From Leptasterias polaris (lineage: Eukaryota; Echinodermata; Asteroidea; Forcipulatida; Asteriidae), in the NCBI GenBank assembly GCA_037783415.1, contig JAZGTN010000009.1, positions 7,254,001-7,318,000 of the forward strand: a stretch of 64,000 nt of DNA. Direction: 5' to 3'. Every line of letters begins with the position of its first letter. The first letter of the stretch is position 1. Below, piece after piece: positions 22,501 to 37,500 of the stretch. The notes below the pieces were generated by a model. That model was not told where the DNA came from and did no database searches. It worked only from the letters and a program-made list of their open reading frames with translations. The position numbers and the translations under genes are program-made.

Positions 22501-25500
22501 ACAAGCTGCTATCTTGTTGCATTCCCTGTAGGCCTTTGCAATCAAAATAACATGGCTCTGCTTACCGTAAGCAAAGAATCGGCACTTACGGAAGCAGGGA
22601 ATTTCACGCTTACGTCAAGCGTATTTCACGGGTTAGCAGGGAATTTTTGCTTGTGCGCTTGCGTAGTCCATGAAACTAGGCATTCTACGCTTACACAGCT
22701 AGCGCAGAAATTCGGCGCTTGCTCGGTAAGCGGAGAATGGTGATCGCAAGCGCAGAATTCGGCGGTAAGCAGAGCCATGAAATTGGGCCCTGATAGTAAG
22801 GCCAAGTCCAACTTGATGGCTGCCGCAGTGGCTACGACCGGAACGCCAAAAAATCCTTTTCTTCAATAGTGTAGTTGTAGCCAAAAACCATAGCCTCAGC
22901 CAAAGTCACTTTAATTCAGACTCAGCCTAACATTCAAACAACAAAAAAGGAGCAGAGCTGCCGACATTTGCATCCTGTAATCAGGGCGTTTTTGTACACC
23001 AATCAGGGAGATATGTAGAATTACATTCAACATAGTAGGGAGAAAGTTTCCATAATCAGGGAGATTTTCTAATTTGTTCCTGGAAAGATTGGTTTACATG
23101 TATGTATTATCAGGGAACCTTTTTGCAGAATCAAGGAGAGTTTGAATCTCTGAATGAGCCAGACTGTTCTGTTTGGTGTAACTGGGGCTAATTCTAGAAC
23201 TCTGCTTAAAAGGCTCAGCTACCGGCTCCGTTTGATGTTGAAGTAATGTACAAATGCCCCAAACATGATGACAGAACCCAAGGTGGAGTTTCAGCCCAAG
23301 CCGGAGTTGTACCCCAAGGCAGAGCCGTATCCCTAGACACGGTGCAGGCCAAGCTTGGGCCGCAGGCAAGCTGGAGCTGCAGCCCAAGCCTGGGTTTGGC
23401 ATAGGCCCCTAATATCAAATGGAGAAAATAAGATGGCGACACCAGGATCTAAACGGGGAAAGCTACTCCGCGCTTTGTTTTACAGCTTCCCAAGTCTCCA
23501 ATCTATGTCTTGTTTAAAGTACCTGACCTCTCACCCCTGACCTCAACCCCACAAGGCTGCAAAGTGATAGACCATAGAACCACAGAGGGAGTAAACTGTG
23601 AAAGAGGGAGTTTCCAAACGCTGACCACTTCCATACAACAGCGGAGCAGAGATTGCACTGGTTACTCACCAAACCCTCAAAGAGAAAGTACACTATATGT
23701 GCTTTAGCTGGTAGTCTGTCTAGTTATGCTAAGCAAAATTTAACTAAGTTTCTGCTTAGCAGCTCTATGAAAGTTGCCAGTTACGTGTATGATGGTGAGG
23801 TTAGTAAAAACAGAGTCATTGTCGCCAGTGTTTTCAGTTTGGGACCTTCAATATCACCATAGGGAGAAGAAGGTTTAGATCAGGGTAGTAGTACACCCCA
23901 ATCGGGGTAGATTGGTGATTGTGACTGATGCAAAAGTTCCCGAAATACTCCTCCATTTGGGATAATTAATAGACTCATTGGAAAAAGGGTGCCAATCGGG
24001 GTAGAAATTGACCCTGATTGGGGTAGTTTGGATGATGACAATGACCCTGAATGGATTAGTAAATCTGCAACCACGTCACCTCAAAACAAGCAGCTACATG
24101 AATGGCTTTGGTCTGGTACCTTCAATCAATAATCCCTACACAATCAGGATAGGATATTGACAGGGCACCAGACAGACCTAGGCTGTGTCCGACTTAGCGG
24201 CTACAGACTATGGCTGGTTTGAGCAACAGCCGTAGCCGGAGCCATCAACTCGGACATGAACGACATGTACTGAAACTGTAGACAATCTTCTCAAGTACCA
24301 CCTCAAAGTACAAGGCCAAAATTCCACGTGTCTGTTGTGTATTATGTATAAAGCACGACGCTTAAAATAAAAATCTAGTGAGGATACAATGTATGGCATT
24401 GGCTCTGACTATATTAGGACGTTGGTGCAGTTTGTACGGATTTCATAAAATTGCTTTTGTATATTTTAGAGCTCCTGATAAATGGAGTTTACGAAAAACA
24501 ATGATTTGTGGATTTTGAGTTTGTTTTACAAATGTATACTCATTTTCCATTCAACGCTCTTATGATCATTACAAATACGAAATGGCAATTCACAATCTGA
24601 ACCCACAATTTTAGCACTGAGCCGACAATCTCTCCTTCTGTTTGTATTGCACATTGCATAATCTGCCAAAACTGAACAGTCCATTTGACGATTGTCACAG
24701 ATACCCACAAATGGATGAAGAGTACTAAACACACAATAAAGACAGACTCATGAAATTTTGGCCGAAAAAACAAAATAAAAAACTTTTTAGGGATGGGGTA
24801 CACTACAGGAGTTCTTGCTACTTACTGTGACAACATAACCTCGACCCAATTTCATAGAGCTGCTTAAGCAGACAATACTGCTTAACAATTTTCTGCTAAG
24901 CAAGAATAAGCAGGTTACCAGTCACAGATGGTACATGTGAAATGGTATTTTGGCCGGTTACCAATATTCTGGTAAGCAAAATTGTTATGTGCTTAAAAGC
25001 AGCTCTCTGAAAATGGCCCTAGTAATCAACAAGAAGGACACATGGACTGGGCCAAAGCTCACACAGCTGTTAGGGAGCGTCTCAAAAGTTTGAACTTTAG
25101 TAACGATTTTGGGTTGAACAAAGAAAAATTGACTAGAGCGGGATTTGAACCAACGACCTCCGGATTAACCTGCCGGCGCTCTACCAACTGAGCTGTCTAG
25201 CCCTATGTTGGCGGTCTCCCTATTTTGTCAATATCTTTGTAGTAGCGTTCTAATTGGATTGGAAAAGTATTCCAGGGCGCACTCATGATTGTTCCGCTGG
25301 ACTGCTCCATTGGAATGTTAAAAATACTAGTGCGCGTGTTCACACATGTAGGATTGCTTCCGTCATTCGACACATAATGCGGTCTAGCGGAACATTCTGG
25401 CGGTCCAATGCATCGTGGGTGTATGTCTACAAGAGCGTTCTTTTGCATTAGAAAGTACCCGACTTTTGAGAGGCTCCCTTGAAATGGCACCAGCTTTGGT

Positions 25501-28500
25501 TTCAAAAACTGCTCTCTACTTTTCAAAAAAGCCCACAAAAACACAAATTTGCCTGAAGGAAAATAGGAAGGATTGACAACCTCATACACAGACTTAACAT
25601 GACTACCGCTGTTATCAATTATGTGATGCCCCACACCAAAAGCAGGTATTAGTGAAATAGCTTAAAGTAAAGACAGTTGAAACATCAGCCTTGATACAAA
25701 CTGTATCAACGTGATATTGAGCAATACTTACCTTGCAGACCTAATAGAAACAATCGGCGACCAGAGAGGCAGGTGACTCATGGTGGGTACACAATGTAAA
25801 CAAACCAAGCAAGCAGTGCACAGTGAGCATGGAAAAGCATGGCTGCTTCCCACCTTACAGCAGAAGCGCTCGGAAGCAGCCATGCATTTCCATTCACGCT
25901 GCGCTAGCTTGGCTTGTTTACATGGTACATGTATATCCACTAAGGGTCACGTGACTCCAGTTGCAGATTGTGTCTATTAGGGGTGCACTTTTGAAGTTGT
26001 AATAAAAACTGTTTTGGTTGAACTGGCCATTGGATAACCACTGGCCAGAGACCAAAACAATTGTTGGTTACAACCGCCAAAGGGCACCCCGGGTGTTCTT
26101 TGAAAGCTCTTCTACCTATTTGATGGGCAATTAACCCAGTTTTGAGTTTTGGTCGGAAGTGCCTGGTTTTGGAAAGGAGCATCACATTTGTGAAAGAACA
26201 GAAGAGCTACACTTGTACATATAGCTTGTTGTTAAACAAAAACTGTCAAAATTTTCAGCTTTGACTTGAGGCTGAAGTCAGGAATATTCATCAAACATTG
26301 CAGCTGTATCCAATGGCTTATGCTTTCAGCCAAAGCCACTCCATGCAGTATGCCATTTCAGTCAATTCTTCTCTTGATGTTATACAAGTACATTGTGTAA
26401 CTTCATGTGTCAGTCAAGTAAAATTTCTATTTGGTGCTTTCAAGTCACCAAAAAACCCGAACTACCAAATTTTTCTTGAACATAAAAAACATAAAAAAAT
26501 TAATCTTGTAAATATTTGATGTCATTTTTACATTAGGATGAGAGGCAAATTTTTTGCAAAGATGAAATTTTCTCAGGAAAAAAAACGCCACTTATAATTT
26601 AAATTTTGAATTAAATTTGTGTAGTGCTTTTTTTTTTTAAGTTGGAAGAAATGAATGATGTACAAGTTTATCTGCTTCACAAAATGGAATGGAGGTTGGG
26701 AAGGGGAGAGAACAACAAACAGGTTTACACAAATTTGTAGCTTCAAGAAATCACTCAATGGCACACACTGTACACCGGTATTACTACAAAGCACTTCATT
26801 TGTGCATTTTGCAAAGGTTGGTAACACATGTAGCATACCTCAAGCTATCAAAGTCTGAAGGCAATGTCACATACATGTAGGGCAAGTTTTCAGGCAATTT
26901 GGAGGCAATCAACTTCACTGTATGTGAAAGGAGCACTTCGGCAGCATTAGACTTTCCTTTAGCTCCAACTCACCATCCCCAAGTAAATAATGAGATAACT
27001 GAAATGTGACTGAATTTTCTTCTTGGAGACTGCCTGGAACTGGTTGCCTGTAAATTGCCTCGTGTGACATGGCCCTTACAGTGAGGTACCGTCACAGTAA
27101 TGAATTGCCTCATGTAGCACTCTTACAGTAGGGTACCGTCACAGTGATGGATTGCCTCGTGTGACATGACCCTTACAGTGTGGTACCATCCCAGTAATGA
27201 AATGTCTCATGTAGCATGGCCCTTACAGTGGGGTGCCAGCACAGTAATGGATTGCCTCAGGTAGCATGGCCCTTACAGTGGGGTACTGTCACAGTAATGG
27301 ATTGCTTCATGTAGCATGACCCTTACAGTGAGGTACAATCACAGTAATGGATTGCCTCGTGTAGCATGACCCTTACAGTGTGGTACCGTCACAGTAATGG
27401 ATTGCCTGGTGTAGCATGACCCTTACAGTGGGGTACCTTTACAGTAATGGATTGCCTCTTGTGACATGACCCTTACAGTGGGGTACTGTCACAGTAATGG
27501 ATGCGCTTAGCACAACCAGAGAGTTTTTCTTATTAAGCTACAAATTGGTGTACTAAAACAAGAAACACATGACTTGATGCCACAAAATGAGAGTAAATAA
27601 GAGTTTTAGAAAAATGTTTCAGGGTGTCGTATCAGCTTGTCGAAAGGCGGTATTAAGTCCCCTTGCAACTTTCTCAAGCTTTCAAAAAATTGGGATATTT
27701 GACCTGTACATTTTTCAAGCATAATACTTGGCCCTTGGTAAAAAGTAAGAGTAATTTATTGAGTACAAGGGTTGACCTACATGATGTGTGGCCTAGACTT
27801 TTCAGGCTATTTAATATCAACAATTTTGCTGAATATTTTGAGGGCCCCCCCCCCCAAAAAAAAAAAAACTTAAGTAGGAAGAATATCTTGCTTGATCTTT
27901 TAGAATTAAGACTTCAAACATTTCAAAAGAATGTTGAAGAAATTTATTTATTTACTCTCATTTTGTAGTTGCTGAGTTGTGTGTGGGAACATCGATTGCA
28001 GGATTAAAAACAGCCGAAAGAATAGGAAGAAAGAATAACGACATGTGCCTACAAATTGTACAATTCTTGGCAATCAAATTAAGCAACCAACCACCACAAG
28101 ATAGCAATTTCCAAGGGTTACCATGGTATACAATTTTTCTCCCAAGGATTAATTGAAGTGTCCATAACACTAAGTAAATGTTTTCGCTGCATTAGAACTT
28201 GTAATTTGTACCAAGCAATGTTTTCACACGAAAAACTCTCCATGGCAACCCTTGGCTGAAAATTAAAAGATCAAGTGACCCTTGTGACCAAGTTCTACGA
28301 AATGAGTCGAAATAGGTTTTTGAGGAATTTTCCCATACTGTTTATGGTGTAGATTTCAACAGCAAATCTCAACAAATACGTCAGAAAATCTTTCAAAAAA
28401 CAAGATTTTTTGCTACTTTTTTGGCCGTCACCACAGTGCCGAGTCAAAAAAAAACTATACACTTTTAAAATTGCCCGTTGTTTGATTGTGTAGCAATATA

Positions 28501-31500
28501 GATGATATATTTTCATATGAACTTGTAAAGTCACTCTTCCTGCCAGTTTCACTAGATTGGATTTCATGCTTGACTTGCACTGTAGAAAGAGCATTCTAAT
28601 AACACACACACGTAATTATTGAGCTGTCCCACCACTGGTTCGAATCCCTTTGGGTAATTTACATGCAAAATTCTCCTTACAATGTTGATTGTGTGAACTG
28701 GTGCGTGACTGTGTATTTTTCCCAATGGCAAAAACATGCTTCATTTCGGGCAGTGTATATGTACTTTTTTTAAATTCACTCTTTCTGCTTCTTTTGGTGC
28801 CAGTTTCACTAGATTGGATTTCATGCTTGACTGCACATGAGGCAATTAAGGGGGTCACAAGTACATATGAAAATATCATCTATATTGCTACACAATAAAA
28901 CAATGGACAATTTTAAAAGTGTATATTTTTTTTTGACTCGCACTGTATAACATGAGCTACACGTTGTTAGTTTGCATTCCTATGAAATAACGACCAGTCG
29001 TCATAATAGATTGTTGGGTTTGATGGCCTTTGTAGACCTGACTCATCTTGTAAACCATGGATCACAAATGAAATGAAATGAAGGGGGAAGCGTACCTAGA
29101 GCTTGGGTTAAGGGCGGTACATTTTCGTAGGCAACAGGCGGCTCCACCTGGGAAGCTAGAGGGGGCCCTGGGTGATGCTTCATGGGATGCAGAGGCGAGG
29201 GTAGATTATGGTACTGCATATTATTTACATACAGAACACCGCCCTCTGTAGGCTGCTGGAGATGCGAGGCCGAGAACGGGTCACCGTGCAAAAACATGGT
29301 ATCCAACGCCTCGGCACTGCGCACGAGGGGTTTCCCCTTTAAGCCGGCGAGGGCCTCGGGGCTGGTGTCGCTGAAAGAAATTCGGAAAGGATTGGTGAGG
29401 GAGTCACAGGAGGACCAGCCCGGGGGTGTGGAACGACCCGTCGACTGGGCATTGCTTAGCTTCTCATAGAGAAGGTTTGTGTGACCCATGGCAGCGGGGC
29501 TGCATGTGGTCAAGCTGTTGTCACCTTGTACGGGCGTGGAGAGCGAGATGAGATCGGCTGATGTTGTCGTTGGTGGCGTTAAGCGGGCCCTGGGTCCACA
29601 GTGGGGAGGAGGAGGATGATCATATAGACTGTCCGGTGCCTGTAATGGCTTGGCAACTGGACAAAGGAAAAAAATACAAACAATAAGACAAATTAGCAGA
29701 AATTCAAGCAATACCTACAGTTTGGGGCTGGTTTGAAATGTAAACAAAGCTAATAGCTAAGTGTAGAAATTTGGAGACCTATATCACTCACTCCACAGCA
29801 GTGAAGATAATGACAAGTACCCGATCTACTGATCTAGTGAAAGTACAAATCCTCCGGTTTCCCTATCTACTCTGAGGTACATGTGGTAGATTAAACAGCC
29901 AGGACAGGTTCTTTTCAGAACAAGGTAGTCTCAAAATGTTGCCAATCTATTCCGCTGCAGTAGATAAACAGCAGCACAAGTTCTTGTCTGGACTACATAT
30001 AGGCAGTCTCTACGTTTCCCAATCTACTCTGCCTAAAGGAGATAAACAGCAGAAAAAGTTCTTCTCAGAGCTTGGTAGTATCAGAACTCTGTAGTAGCGG
30101 AACTTGGTAGTCTCCCAATTAGCCAATCTACTCTGCCGCAGTAGACAAACGGCAGGACAAGTTCCTCTCAGAACTTGATAGTATCATACATGTATCTCTG
30201 TAGTATTGGAACTTGGTAGTCTCCTAATTAGCCAATCTACTCTGCCGCAGCAGAAAAATAGCAAGTTCTTGTTTGAACTACATTGTACATGTAGGCAGTT
30301 TCTACATTTCCCAATCCACTCCGCCTAAAAGAGATAAACAGCAGGAGCTAGATAGTCAGTTATAAGAAATATTCTAAATATCAAGTAATAAACCACAAGG
30401 GAAACTGACTGGGTAAATATTAAATAAAATTAGGTTGAACAAAGAAAGAATTGATTAGAACAGGACTTGCCGCTTCCCTGGACGTGGCTACACATTAATT
30501 GCTCTTTTCCATTGTTCAGAATTCTAGGTGGCTTTGGTGAAGCTCTTTCAATCCAACACCAACCATCGTCAGGTCATCAGAAAGTTTGCAGGTGGTAGGT
30601 GTGCATAAGCGCTCCACCTCTGCGATACGGTTCTGTAGGTTGAGTGTTCTTGTTCAGGTGTATTGAGAGTGGAGTGTCTCAATACTCCTGGACAGGGTTG
30701 GATCGTAAACTTGGTAGTGATCCGTGGCTCTATGGCCGTTACAGGTTGAATGGCTTCTGACTGGCACCCCCGAACAATAAACAAAGATATTGCCAAAATA
30801 GAGAGACCGCTAACAAAGGGCTACATAGCTCAGACCGCACAGCGCTGGCACGTTAATCCTGAGGTCGCAAGTGCCGCTCTTGTCAACTTTTGTTTTGTTC
30901 AATCCAAATTTTAAGAAATATTCTACACAGCAAAATAGATATGATCACATAGTTTTATAGCAAACTGAACAAATACAGGGCCCTATTTCATAGAGCTGCT
31001 AAAGCAGAAAATGTTGGCTAAAAGATTTCTGCCAAGCAACAATAAGCAGGATACCAGTCACAGATGCTACAAGTGAGATGGTATTTTAACTGGTAACCTT
31101 TTTTTGGTAAGCATAATTCTGATGTGCTTAGCTAATTTTTATGCTTAAGCAGCTCTATGAAATTGGGCCCAGATCTTTGACAATCGCACCTGTCTTTTGG
31201 TTTTCAATCTTGATGTATGATTCCCCATCACTTCGATCATCCAGGTACCTTCGTGGAGGAAGGGTAGGGAAGGAGGGTTTACTTCCTCCCCCTGTAGCGC
31301 CCTCAGTGTCGTTACCAGCGCACATTGACGAACGAGGCGACAGATTTGGCGATGAGCAGGGGGAGACACAAGGAGACGGCCGGCGGGGGGGAAGAGCTGG
31401 GAGGTTGCCGATGCCTGTCCTCTTGGGCTCGGCTCGGGGTGGCTTCTGTGGAGCTGCGTAGACTGGTTCTGATGGGGGAAGCTTTGGTGTGAAAGAAGAC

Positions 31501-34500
31501 AACATAGGAAGGTTTTAGCAGCAAATGACTTTAAAATTAGGTGTTTTTTTTTTGACATTAATCAACAGCAGTTTTGAACGTACGAATTTTGACACTAATT
31601 TGGGGTTGAACGAAGAAAAATTTACTAAAGCGGGCTTTGAACCTGTTACCTCCGGATTAACATGCCGGCGCTCTACCAACTGAGCTATCTAGCCCTATGT
31701 TGGCGGTCTCCCTATTTTGTCAATATCTTTGGGGGGTGCTGAAGATTTTTGAGACTTACATTGCAGGGATGCTAACAGCTAGAAATAATGTTGTTGATAT
31801 TTGTCACATGATGTCATATAAGAGGCTGGCATAGTATACATCTAGCATTGAAACCACAAGATGATATTGAGTGGTCAGAATTCAAAAACTTGGATGATAT
31901 TGAATAGATCGATCCATTAAGCCCCGCCTCCTTACGAGTTGACCAATCACAGCCGCGAAACCTGATCAACATTAGTGCAAAGATCACCAAACGGCTCAAA
32001 TGGTGATCAGATTTCGCGGTTGTGATTGGTCAATGAGAAATGGGCGTGGCTTAATGGATCGGTGTATTGTCAATGAGTAGGAGGATTGACTATATGTGTG
32101 TACCGTGTAGATGCATTCACCACCTGATACCATTGCAGGCTGGCATACCAAAGTGGATGATAGCGAAAGGTCAGACAGTAGTGAAAGGTCAGACAGTGGA
32201 AGGGTAGCATACAAAAGTGGATGATAGTGAGTGGTCAGACAGTAGGAGGGTTGAAAGTGTACTGTGTAGATCTATTCACCACCTGATATCATATAGCAGG
32301 CTGGCATACCAAAGTGGTTAAAAAAGAACGTCAGACAGTACATGTAGGAGAGTTGGGGGTTCTGCCCTGACCCTCCTGCATACCACAGTGGATAATTGTG
32401 AGTGGTCACACAGTAAGAGGGTTGGACTGTGTCCTGTACATATTTTCAAGGTACTCTACTCACCTCTAGACCATCGTCGTCGTCATCATCAAAATCAAAG
32501 TCGTGTTTGTCCATTGCCTCGTTGTGTCTCTCATCCCTAGGGTTATGGAAGGGGTCAATCACAATGATCTCAGTTCCCTTGATCTCACACCGGCAGAATG
32601 GGCAACCCTGACCGTCACTGTCCTGTGGACAAAAGACCAATGGGAACATCTTTCAAGACACAGTACAAGATTGGTTATAAGGGCAAGCTTGGAATTTCAT
32701 ATTTGAGAAGGGCAAGGCCAATTTCATTTTGTGAAGGGCACTTCCATTCGAAAAGTCTATGGGAAACTTTTGAAGGGGCACTTTTGAAGGGGTGTTTTTT
32801 AATTTCTGTTTTAAACATGCACAGCAAATTACATGTAGATTACATTGTCACTTGTTGGTTGTACATGTAAAGGTAGTAAACGAACTAAAGGAATGGGAAT
32901 GAATTTTCTCTTCCAAAATACAATGAGATACTTTGAAGTATCTAAAAGATTGTTTTGGGTTGAACAATGAAAAATTGACTAGAGCAGGATTTGGACCAGT
33001 GACCTCTACATGTAGCTAATGTGCCTGTGCTCTACTAACTGAGATATCTGGCCCTATGTTGGCGGTCTCCCTATTTTGTCAACATCTTTGTTTGGGGGTG
33101 CCAGTCACAAGCCGTTCAACCTGTAACTGCCATGTACATGTAGCCAGGAGTCACAACTTTACGATACAACATGGGAAGCGGTAGCCAGGGGATCACCTTA
33201 AGGGAATGCGACTTCTTCAAAGGAAATTTCAACTTATTTAAATTTACATTTTTAGCATACATGTAGCAGCTCCTTGAAATGGTGGTTTTATTGGAGACTA
33301 AAAAATATCGTTTTGAGAGGTCAACAATTTTATAACTATTCTTGATCTTTGCTCTCAATAAACACACTGGATAAGAGCAGTTTTATATGAGAACAATCAA
33401 TTTTGATATCGAAGGTACATGTACATGTATACGCACAACAACATATTTTTATGATCTTCAGATAATATTTGAATGTAGAGACTTTTACATGATTCTCTAC
33501 AATAAGTAGACGTTTTATTGTCAAAGTAAATTTGTCACTCCACTTTGGTTTTCCTCAAAGACTTGAGCAGAGGTGAGATTACATGAAAAATAAGAAAATA
33601 AAAAAATCCTGCAAATTGGAAAACAGTTCAACTCTTAGTCTGGAGATAACCCCCCCCCCCCCCCCCCCCCCTCAAATTGTAGGATGTTATATTTTTGAAG
33701 TTTATACACATGTACATACATGTACGTAGACAGTCCTGTCCACATCATTTCAAAATAAAATATCTGAAGGTCTGGTATGACCTTCAGTTTAGTTAATTGT
33801 TTCGTTTATTTTAGCTCAAGTGTTAGACATAAAATAACTGTAGTGAAAACAAAACCAACGAGAGAAACGAAGTCTTTCAATAAGTGTCCGTTTCGTTTAT
33901 TTTAGCTTAAAAGTAAGATATAAAATAACTGTGGAGAAAACAAACCAGAGAAACGACGTCTTTGAATAAATGTTTGTGGTATAAAATAAAGAAAAGGAAC
34001 TTCTCATTAATTATAAATGTCACGTCCCCATCGGAATGGCAGGAGATTTTTCCCGTATGGTAGCGCCCTCTGTTGAACAAACTCCCTTCAGCCCTGTGGT
34101 AGCGCCCTCTATTGGTCACCTGTAAACTCCCTTCAACCCCTTGTGACACACGGGAGAAAGAATCTCCTGAAAACGCCGCTGAACGGTAGGTTGGTTTCAG
34201 TTTAAAATGAACTTTTCTACATGTCTCTACATGTTTCAAGCACATGTGATTTCTATTTATTCATTAGCGTGGTACTTTTAGGGTAACAAAATGACCCCTT
34301 TTTGGCGATGTATCGATACGGTCTGCTGTTTGCAGTCGAAGGTGCATGTAAGATCATGCGCCTTGTGCGGCGGTGCGCCTTGTCTGTTGACGCTTGAATT
34401 TTTTGGGGTAATTTCACGGCCCTGCGCCTTGTACGCCCCGCATCTTATACGCAAGAAATTACGGTAACCACAATAAAAGCTATGGCATTTTGGCGGCCAG

Positions 34501-37500
34501 TATGCTGTTTCTATCAATAAGCCAGATTTCTCTGGGCTTGCCATTACAAATGTATTCTTATGCTTCACATTTGGGGCAAAATTTCATACACTGGGGTAAA
34601 ACTGCTTTTAAAACTAATAAACTGTAAGTTTAAAAAACGGGGTACCAGTCACAGGTTATGCACAATACATAACATTTTGGCTGGTAATCTATTTCTACTA
34701 AGCAATATTTTGTTGTGCTAAGCAAATGTTTGTGCTGAATAGCTTTAATAAAAAAGGCTGTGGCAATAACACTGATTCACTGCTTGGTTATTGCCAAATC
34801 AGGATAAACACATCTTTCCCAAATATTCTTACTGCGAACACAATTTGCCTAAAAAAAATGTTTATTAAACCAAAACAAAATCAGAGAGCAGAACTTACCT
34901 TATTCGCATTCATTCGTGTCTGTTACCGTGGCAACATAGTCATGGATATATGAAACAAAGAAAATGGAGGAAGGAGAGACATGGAGGATTGGAGAGAAAT
35001 AAGAAATTAAACAAAATCAGATTTGTCATTTGGCAGACATCAAATTAGCAGCATCAACTTAAAACTTTTAGTTAATACAAATTTCCAATGCAAATTTTTT
35101 GATGAAAATAAATAGCTTTAACATGTTTAAGGAAAATGGCAGCTAGACTTTCCCTAGCTTTTAGTTTTCCAAAATTTTTTTGATAGCAAATTATAATAAA
35201 CAAATCAAAAAATAAATAAAATAAATCGAGTGATGCGTCCTCATTTCTTACCTGCCAAGCATTCAAACACGAAGAGCAGAGCAAATGTCCGCACGGCTCC
35301 AGACGAATGTCTTTGTTATTCTCCGTGCAAATCTTACAGAGCTGAAAGGTGGAGCCCATCTCACAATAGAGGGCGTACTGGTCCTGTGACACGTGGATGT
35401 GTTCCTCTAGAGGTTTAGTGTTGATGGAAGTTAGGTCTGGGTTCTCGTCATCCCCATCTGGGAATAGATAGCTGGAAGAAAAAATGCCCTCTCAGTATAA
35501 GATTAACCCTTCTACTTTTAGTCTCTTTTTTTCCCTGTTTTTATTTGTTGTACATGTAGTCATGGTAGTGTGCAGTTTAGAGTACAATGTTTACTCATTC
35601 TGTAGGTTTTGCACAATATAAATTTCCGTTATTATTATTTTCCAGAGAGTTTTAACAACCATTTGAATCCTTTCAACAAGTCAAGATGCATTAAAATTAT
35701 GGGATTGTCGTGAACAGACGTGATCAGATTGGGGCTCCACAAAAATCACCTTAATTTTATATTTCGCCACTCCGAAAAAGCCTTTGAACCATCTACATTT
35801 AGCATATTTGGCTACGGACTGCCACTTTCCTACAAAATATGCCTGGCCTCATGTTAAGAGTGGGTGGTTTATTTGGGGGTACAGTACCAAATCCATCAAA
35901 ATACTCCACTCTGTGGCAACTCAACAACCAAATGTTTGGACTCTGGTAAGATTGGTACATGTATACCTGGCCTCAAGCTAAGAGTGTGTGATTTGGGGGT
36001 ACAGTACAAAATCCATCAAAATACTCCACTCTGTGGTAACTCAACACCCAAATGTCTGGACTCTGACAAGATCGAGATGTCTGGCCCAATAATCAGTAAA
36101 AGTCAGACAACTTTCTGAGTAGGATTTTAGAGGATTTTGGATTGTAGGGTTAAAGGTCAAAGGCTAATGGATAGACCCCTTGCATAGACAGCCATCGCTG
36201 AGGTAAAACAATGGAAACATGCACTCACATAACTCTCAGCCAATAACATGAATAATAGGTCATCCTTTGACCTCAGTGAGGGCGCTGTTTAAGAGGTCTA
36301 TTACACTATGGGAGATTTGAAACCAACTTACAATTTCTCCCTATTTCCGTCAATAAGGGCCTCACATAGTGACTTATTCTGGGGTATGGTCTGAAGAATG
36401 CTTCCTTCTTGAGTTACGTAACCGATCGCCCACTGACCAAGACGGGTGCAACTTAGTCTGAAGATATAACTGCAGAAACAAAGTGAAAAATACAACAAAA
36501 TAAGTTAAAATTACCCCTCTAAAAGTTGGTAATAGCAGTACATGTACAACAAATGTAAGTAATCTACAAAATTGTTTTGTCTGACATGCCCCCGATGTTT
36601 AGAAATCAATAAGGTATGTCGAACAAATTGTAAAACTCCAAAACTCTACCGATCCCCAACTACATGTATCTCAACTTTTATACTTTTCTTGCACATTTGC
36701 AACTTATGTCTTCAATAATACAATGTACTGCTTTATGTGCATCCCATCTGAAGGACTACATGTATATGTAAGCAATAATGGTTCTACACACAAGTGTCAA
36801 GTGTCAAGACCAGGACTCGAACCCTCACTCTGCTGAACAGAAACACTTGGAGTTCGAGTCCGGTGTGCTTGACCGCTCCGCCACGATACATTCAGTAAAA
36901 CACAAAATAACTGAAGAACAAAAGAATACCTCAAACGATTGCTTTGCCTGGCAACTTTGCTGATTAAAACAGTAGGATGTCACATAAAACACAAAACTGA
37001 ATTACTTTTCTTCCCGTTTTTTTTTTTTGACTTACCCACCCACCCACAATTCTAAAATGAAAATGAAATTATTGTTCTGGATGGACCCTCTAGTTTGTAC
37101 CTATTGTATGATTACATTTTAAAATACTGTACATTGTAGGCTACTATACAGTGTACTACATGTGTTCTAGAATACATCATGTACATGTACAACTATGTAC
37201 ATGGTACATGTAAAATGTACAAAATGTATTTTTAATGCATGCAGTAGTGTAATATGTACATTACATCATGAAAATACAAGTTGCTGTCCCTTGTACAATA
37301 GTTGTACAGTACATGTACATGTACATGTGTCCTGTCCATTGTACAGTACAGGTGCCTGCATCATACATAACAAGTTATCACACATTTACTTCCCTCTTTG
37401 ACTTTTTTTTCTTTCCTTTTATTTCTGCGTGTACAGTATTGTATGCAGAAACAAATTCGTTACTAAATTACTCCCTGGGGAAACAAATTTCCAGGAAGTG

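Larger units (their letters stand above)
21299..29095. other. CBL: CBL intron 7 (repeat-rich)
   Basis: The longest CBL intron, about 7.8 kb. It is filled with foldback elements, a SINE, a minisatellite and simple sequence, listed separately. Pieces at 23280-23400 (caagc(c/t)tggg words) and 23880-24060 (caatcggggtag words) are low-complexity. Adjacent exon phases already match, so no extra coding exon is required. Confidence 0.6.
32623..35251. other. CBL: CBL intron 4
   Basis: Splits the RING domain. Contents: a ggcaaggcca family fragment (32688-32795), a SINE (32953-33092), a C22 run, a doubled tttcgttt(a/t)ttttagct phrase (33805 and 33890) and a CCCAATTTCATAG hairpin copy (34571-34745). No coding sequence found. 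Confidence 0.55.

Noticed and set aside
25203..25634. 143-codon frame on -
   Set aside because: It crosses a MITE boundary and part of a nested SINE. No conserved blocks are present and it lies within CBL intron 7.
27054..27500. Regular repeat array resembling a CRISPR
   Set aside because: Units are head to tail with no unique spacers, in an intron of an animal gene.
29182..29469. 95-codon + frame opposite CBL exon 7
   Set aside because: It is the antisense shadow of a GC-rich coding exon.
31145..31558. 137-codon and other frames overlapping CBL exon 6
   Set aside because: They are alternative frames of a proline-rich GC-rich exon. Only the frame giving PxxxPR motifs joins exons 5 and 7 in phase.
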